DNA of 25,187 nucleotides. Origin: Balamuthia mandrillaris (taxonomy: Eukaryota > Discosea > Longamoebia > Balamuthiidae). A model generated the notes under the pieces. That model was not told the DNA's origin and ran no database searches. It worked only from the letters and a program-made list of their open reading frames with translations. Made by a program: the position numbers and the translations under genes. Below are positions 22,164-25,187 of the stretch, in pieces (position 1 is the first letter of the stretch; each line of letters begins with the position of its first letter). The DNA lies in the NCBI GenBank assembly GCA_031835245.1, contig JAVKOQ010000338.1, positions 30,001-55,187 on the forward strand, given 5' to 3'.

Positions 22164-23453
22164 AGACGTACTTGTAGGCAAGATCAGCAAGAGGATGACC
22201 AAGGGTGCTCAATTCCCAGTCTAAGACCGCAATGACCTTGGCTTCAGTCGGATGGAAGATAAGATTTTCCAGCCTAAAGTCGCCATGCACTATTGATACA
22301 GCTGCATAGCAACAACATTAGCAAAACAAACGAAGAAGAAGAAAAGACAGAAAAGGAATGAGCAAAAAGAACAACAGCAACATGTAACAACAAACTTTTG
22401 GAATCATCAGAAGGAATGTGAGCGCGCAACCATTCGATAAGACTCTCCATGGCAGGAATGTGTTCCGTTCGAGACTTCTCATACTGCGAGCTCCACCGCG
22501 AGACCTGTCGAGCATAGTAATTGCCCGGCCGTCCAAAGGACGTCCCAAAGTTGTCCGGCAGCGAGGCCACGTCCACGTTGTGCAGCTTGGCCAGAGTTTC
22601 GTTCATGGCGTCGTAGATGGCAGCTCGTTGGGCTGGCGTGTACTCGGGCAGAAGAGGGTCTCGAAGGACGCGACCCTGCAGGTACTCCATGATGTAGAAG
22701 GGAGTGCCCAGCACGCTGGCGTCCTCACATAGGCAGTACGTCTTAGGCACTGGTACTGGTGTGTCCTGCAATGCTTTTTCAAACGGTTTTAAGCAGAGGA
22801 AGAAGAAGCAAGAAGCAAGAAGCAAGAAGCAAGAAGCAAGAAGCAAGAAGCAAGAAGCAAGAAGCAAGAAGAAGAAGCAAGAAGAAGAAGAAGAAGAAGA
22901 AGAACAAGAACAAGAAGAAGAACAAGAAGAAGAACAAGAAGAAGAACAAGAAGAACAAGAACAAGAAGAAGAACAAGAAGCAACACAAACCACGGATGAT
23001 TTGGTATTCACGTTCTACAGCGTGAGCGCTAGGTAGCAGCTTGCCAGGCGGCTTCTTACGCAGCACATACTGGCGGTTGTCGGTGTCCATTATCCAGAAG
23101 GTTGGATTGGACTTTGTTTTTGTTTTGTGAAAACACCCAAGAGTTTTAACATAAACTACGAAGAAGAGAGCACGAAAAAGAGAAGAGAAGGTTTTGCCAA
23201 CCTGTCCTCCATCAAACTGAGCGAGGTGGCGAATGTGACCCGAGAAAGGACGGACATGAAGGCGCATGTACTGGCACAGATTCTCTTGCGAGAAGCGATG
23301 GGCCTCTCGCACCGGCCCTGTATGCTATGAAGCCAAAACAAAACAAAAAAAGACGGGATGAGTAAAACTAAAGCAGGTCTCGTTCCTCCCAGAAGGAAGA
23401 GAGCATACAGCAGGAAAGCAGGACGGCTGATGGCTCTCGTCGTCGTTCCTCAT
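21300..23453 (-). CDS. APH-fold kinase-like protein, ACAD10/ACAD11 N-domain type (8 exons, about 395 aa)
   Basis: This is an aminoglycoside-phosphotransferase-fold protein like the kinase domain at the front of animal ACAD10/ACAD11, where it phosphorylates 4-hydroxyacyl substrates before beta-oxidation. Exons: 23453-23369, 23317-23202, 23111-22991, 22773-22396, 22301-22172, 21883-21792, 21719-21652, 21497-21300; they sum to 1188, a multiple of three. Seen: QFDGGQSNPTFWI (nucleotide loop), [10 protein letters not shown] (N-lobe Lys), [14 protein letters not shown] (hinge), the catalytic [12 protein letters not shown] (about aa 239-250), the metal-binding [18 protein letters not shown], and the C-terminal [19 protein letters not shown]. 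No acyl-CoA dehydrogenase domain follows, so it is a stand-alone kinase as in many bacteria and protists. The substrate is inferred only. The first exon is the weak point: its donor (GTTTTA) is poor and another start may be used. Two introns are filled with purine repeats. Confidence 0.85.
21561..21628 (+). repeat. Tandem duplication, 2 x 34 bp
   Basis: Two identical 34-base units (21561-21594, 21595-21628), each holding AGCACACGGCGAAGGGTGAG, in the last intron of the APH kinase gene. A GAA run lies just beside them (about 21532-21560). Confidence 0.9.
21906..22161 (+). repeat. Long GGGAGA hexanucleotide array with GA tail, in an intron
   Basis: About 255 bases of GGGAGA with a few GGAGA and GGGGGAGA variants, ending in about 20 GA units. 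It fills nearly the whole intron 21884-22171 of the APH kinase gene. In the sense strand it is TCTCCC, ending far from the 3' splice site. Purity suggests recent expansion. Confidence 0.95.
22798..22982 (+). repeat. AAGAAGC and AAGAAGAAC arrays in an intron
   Basis: About nine units of a 7-base motif (AAGAAGC) followed by GAA runs and then 9- and 6-base AAGAAGAAC/AAGAAC units. They fill the intron 22774-22990 of the APH kinase gene (GCTTCTT/GTTCTTCTT in sense). Confidence 0.92.
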
Positions 23454-23762
23454 TTTTTTTTTGTTTATCTTTTTTAAACAAAAAAATAAATTTGTAAGCC
23501 ATCGGGTTCGAACCGAAGCGTTAAAAATAAAGTTGACTATGGATGGGATCGAACGCAAGCAAGCAGCATCAACCGAAGCGGGAAACGAAAAAAGTAGCGG
23601 AGACGGAAAGGAAAAAGAGTAGCATGCGACGAACCGACTCTTCTTCTTCAAAACTTCAATCTTAGTTACGAAGAGAACCCAAGGAGATAGAAAAAAAAAC
23701 AAGGGGGAAACTCTAAAGCAAAGAGAGGGTCGTGTTTATTTATTTATCCCTCAAAAAAAAAA
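23454..23762. promoter_or_regulatory. Head-to-head region between the APH kinase and Vps10 genes
   Basis: About 309 bases between divergent starts. It has A/T blocks next to each ATG and a middle part with two copies of AACCGAAGCG (23511-23520 and 23571-23580). No exon is seen. A shared promoter is inferred from position. Confidence 0.45.
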
Positions 23763-25137
23763 ATGATTGGCTTTGCAAATAACGGACAACCACGGCGGTG
23801 CTCCTTCGTCGATTCGGTAACGCGGCCGGCGGTGCTCGTGGTGGCTGCAGTGCTTATGTTGGCCTTTCTCGCGCCACGCCATTGCAGTGAAGCGGCTGCT
23901 GCTCCTGTTGTGGACAAGGTGTGTTTTTTGATCGACGCTTGCCATCAAAATGAAAAAAACAAATCATCCCACTTTGCTCTTTGTTGACAGTCGCTTTTTT
24001 TTCTCCACGCTAACGCAGACGGAACTGCCCTTAGGAGAAGTGGTCGATCGGTTCGTTTGGCTTTCTTCACAGGTTACTCACTTCTCGGTTATCGCTTTGC
24101 TCTTCTTTGCTCTCTTGCTTCTCCTCTGCCTCTCCTCTTTGGCTCGTGCGTGCATATTCAAAAAAAAAACATCAGACGTGTTTGTTGATCACGGGACGTG
24201 GCAGCTTGTACAGAAGCAGGGATGGGGGTGGCACATGGATTTCTCAAGACAGCGCTTTGCTCGCTGCTGTTAATGCTAGTACAAGCACTGCCGCCCATGG
24301 CTCTGTGCAAGTGACCTCCGTCCATCCTTCTGCTGATCCAACCAAGGTTTGTTTCCTCTTTCTTTCTTTCTTGTGGTCACTTGGTTTCTCTTGTCGTTTC
24401 TCGCTGTTACTCACAAACAAAAATAGGCAATGATAATTGGCAAGAAAGATGAGCAGGCGGTTCTCTGGTTATACCGCAGCGGCATCGATAGCGAACGGCA
24501 ACCGCAAGACAGTCTAAAGGTTAGCTACACAGCAGTATCGCTGACCCAATCTCTATTCGACGCGTCCATGCACGCCACTGAACCAGGCTGGGCCTTAGCT
24601 TTGCGGTGCGTTTTCTTCCCATGAGTAAGACTTACTTTTGCAACCAACCCGCCTTGTTTATCTTTTGGATGATTGATGGTAAGAGCAGATGGTCTTCAGA
24701 TTGTCCACTTGGCAGCAATTGCAACCAAGAGCTGATGCTAACTCAGGACCTTGGGCTCACCTGGCAACAAGTGGCACGTTCTCAACAACCCCATTCTTTC
24801 TTCGGATTTCTGTTCTTTCATTGCCTCCTTCCCTCTTCCCTCTTCTCCCTTCTTCTTCCTCTTCTTTTCAGCATTAGCTGACATTGAATAATAGGCGACA
24901 AAAGTGAGACAATATTCGTGGGCAGACATAAAGACCAGCACTCGCTCCAAGCAACAAATCTGGCTGGTATGGGAAGACGAGCAGGAGGACGTTGACTATG
25001 CTACAACTCAATCGCGATGGGCGCCTGGTCAAGAGCTCAGTATCGGTCATACAGATGACTTTGGACAACGTTTCACTGTTTGGAAGAGAGCAGCTCCTCG
25101 CTTTACGTACACGGCGCCATTCATTTTTGTATCTGTG
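23763..25137 (+). CDS. Vps10/sortilin-family sorting receptor, 5' part (runs off window)
   Basis: Vps10 and sortilins are type I receptors that carry hydrolases and other cargo between Golgi and endosome. Exons: 23763-23918, 24019-24072, 24176-24346, 24427-24605, 24689-24777 (or 24770), 24905 (or 24895)-about 25137; the gene then goes on past the window. The start gives a signal sequence (PAVLVVAAVLMLAFLAPRHC, about aa 22-41). Next come DRFVWLSSQTCLLITGRGSL, and Asp-box turns of the ten-bladed propeller: SLYRSRDGGGTW in exon 3 and LTQDLGLTW in exon 5, with a Cys pair in DCPLGSNCNQ. Exon 6 carries the blade segment RQYSWADI and onward. The call rests on Asp-box layout and on the YRSxDxGxTW pattern in a secreted context; other Asp-box propellers (sialidases, plant HCF136-like) are possible but fit less well. 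The junction of exons 5 and 6 and the end of exon 6 are uncertain. Confidence 0.72.
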
Positions 25138-25187
25138 GTTTGTGTTCTTCGTCTTGCTTCTACTCGTTCCTCTGCTTCTGCTTCTGC

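Noticed and set aside
21511-22290. Minus-strand frame with a long Ser-Leu-Ser-Leu run
   Set aside because: The run is the intronic TCTCCC/CT array read as protein; the kinase frame is restored by splicing it out.
22798-22982. CRISPR-like array
   Set aside because: Units are 6-9 bases with no spacers; it is a simple-sequence intronic repeat in a eukaryote.
23490-23530. Possible tRNA: a GGGTTCGAACC word like a T arm
   Set aside because: The T stem pairs poorly, and no D arm, anticodon arm or acceptor stem can be drawn on either strand around it.
1-25187. Retroelements, DNA transposons or integrated virus genomes
   Set aside because: No reverse transcriptase, transposase, integrase, capsid or terminal repeats were recognised; the only repeat structures are simple repeats, one tandem duplication and one inverted duplication.

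Overview
This window is nuclear DNA from a gene-dense eukaryote. It uses the standard code and GT-AG introns of about 40 to 440 bp, has short intergenic gaps, and carries many CT/GA and poly-T tracts. The protein set (DDX6/Dhh1, MSH5, SIN3, a syntaxin-8-like SNARE, RAB3GAP2, Ssn6/Cyc8, an ACAD10/11-type APH kinase and a Vps10/sortilin receptor), together with an F-box gene with 'WARENGCPW' ankyrin-like repeats, points to a free-living amoeba. Amoebozoa close to Acanthamoeba or Balamuthia is my best guess. It is an inference from gene content, not a proof.

Layout, left to right: the 3' part of a DDX6/Dhh1 RNA helicase (+, 1-1233); a complete 25-exon MSH5 (-, 1712-6125); a T-rich head-to-head gap; a complete 14-exon SIN3 corepressor (+, 6901-12183); a 4-exon tail-anchored Qc-SNARE (-, 12492-13235); a decayed-looking F-box/ankyrin-like gene (+, about 13630-14328) ending in a large inverted repeat (14311-14490); a 5-exon gene for the N-terminal domain of RAB3GAP2 (+, 14639-16762); an 11-exon Ssn6/Cyc8 TPR corepressor (+, 17526-21214); an 8-exon APH-fold kinase (-, 21300-23453); and the 5' part of a Vps10/sortilin gene (+, 23763 to the window end).

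I placed exon boundaries by hand from splice sites, reading phase and family alignment recalled from memory. For MSH5, SIN3, the SNARE, RAB3GAP2, Ssn6 and the APH kinase, the summed exon lengths divide exactly by three and give uninterrupted proteins of about 862, 1264, 140, 579, 894 and 395 residues. No operon or obvious joint system links the genes. Two loose themes appear: transcriptional corepression (SIN3 and Ssn6) and endomembrane traffic (SNARE, RAB3GAP2, Vps10). The most unusual points are a SNARE with His at the zero layer and no Habc domain, an F-box/repeat gene ending in an inverted duplication, a RAB3GAP2 that stops after its first domain, a GC-AG intron, and a strict strand bias of intronic pyrimidine repeats.
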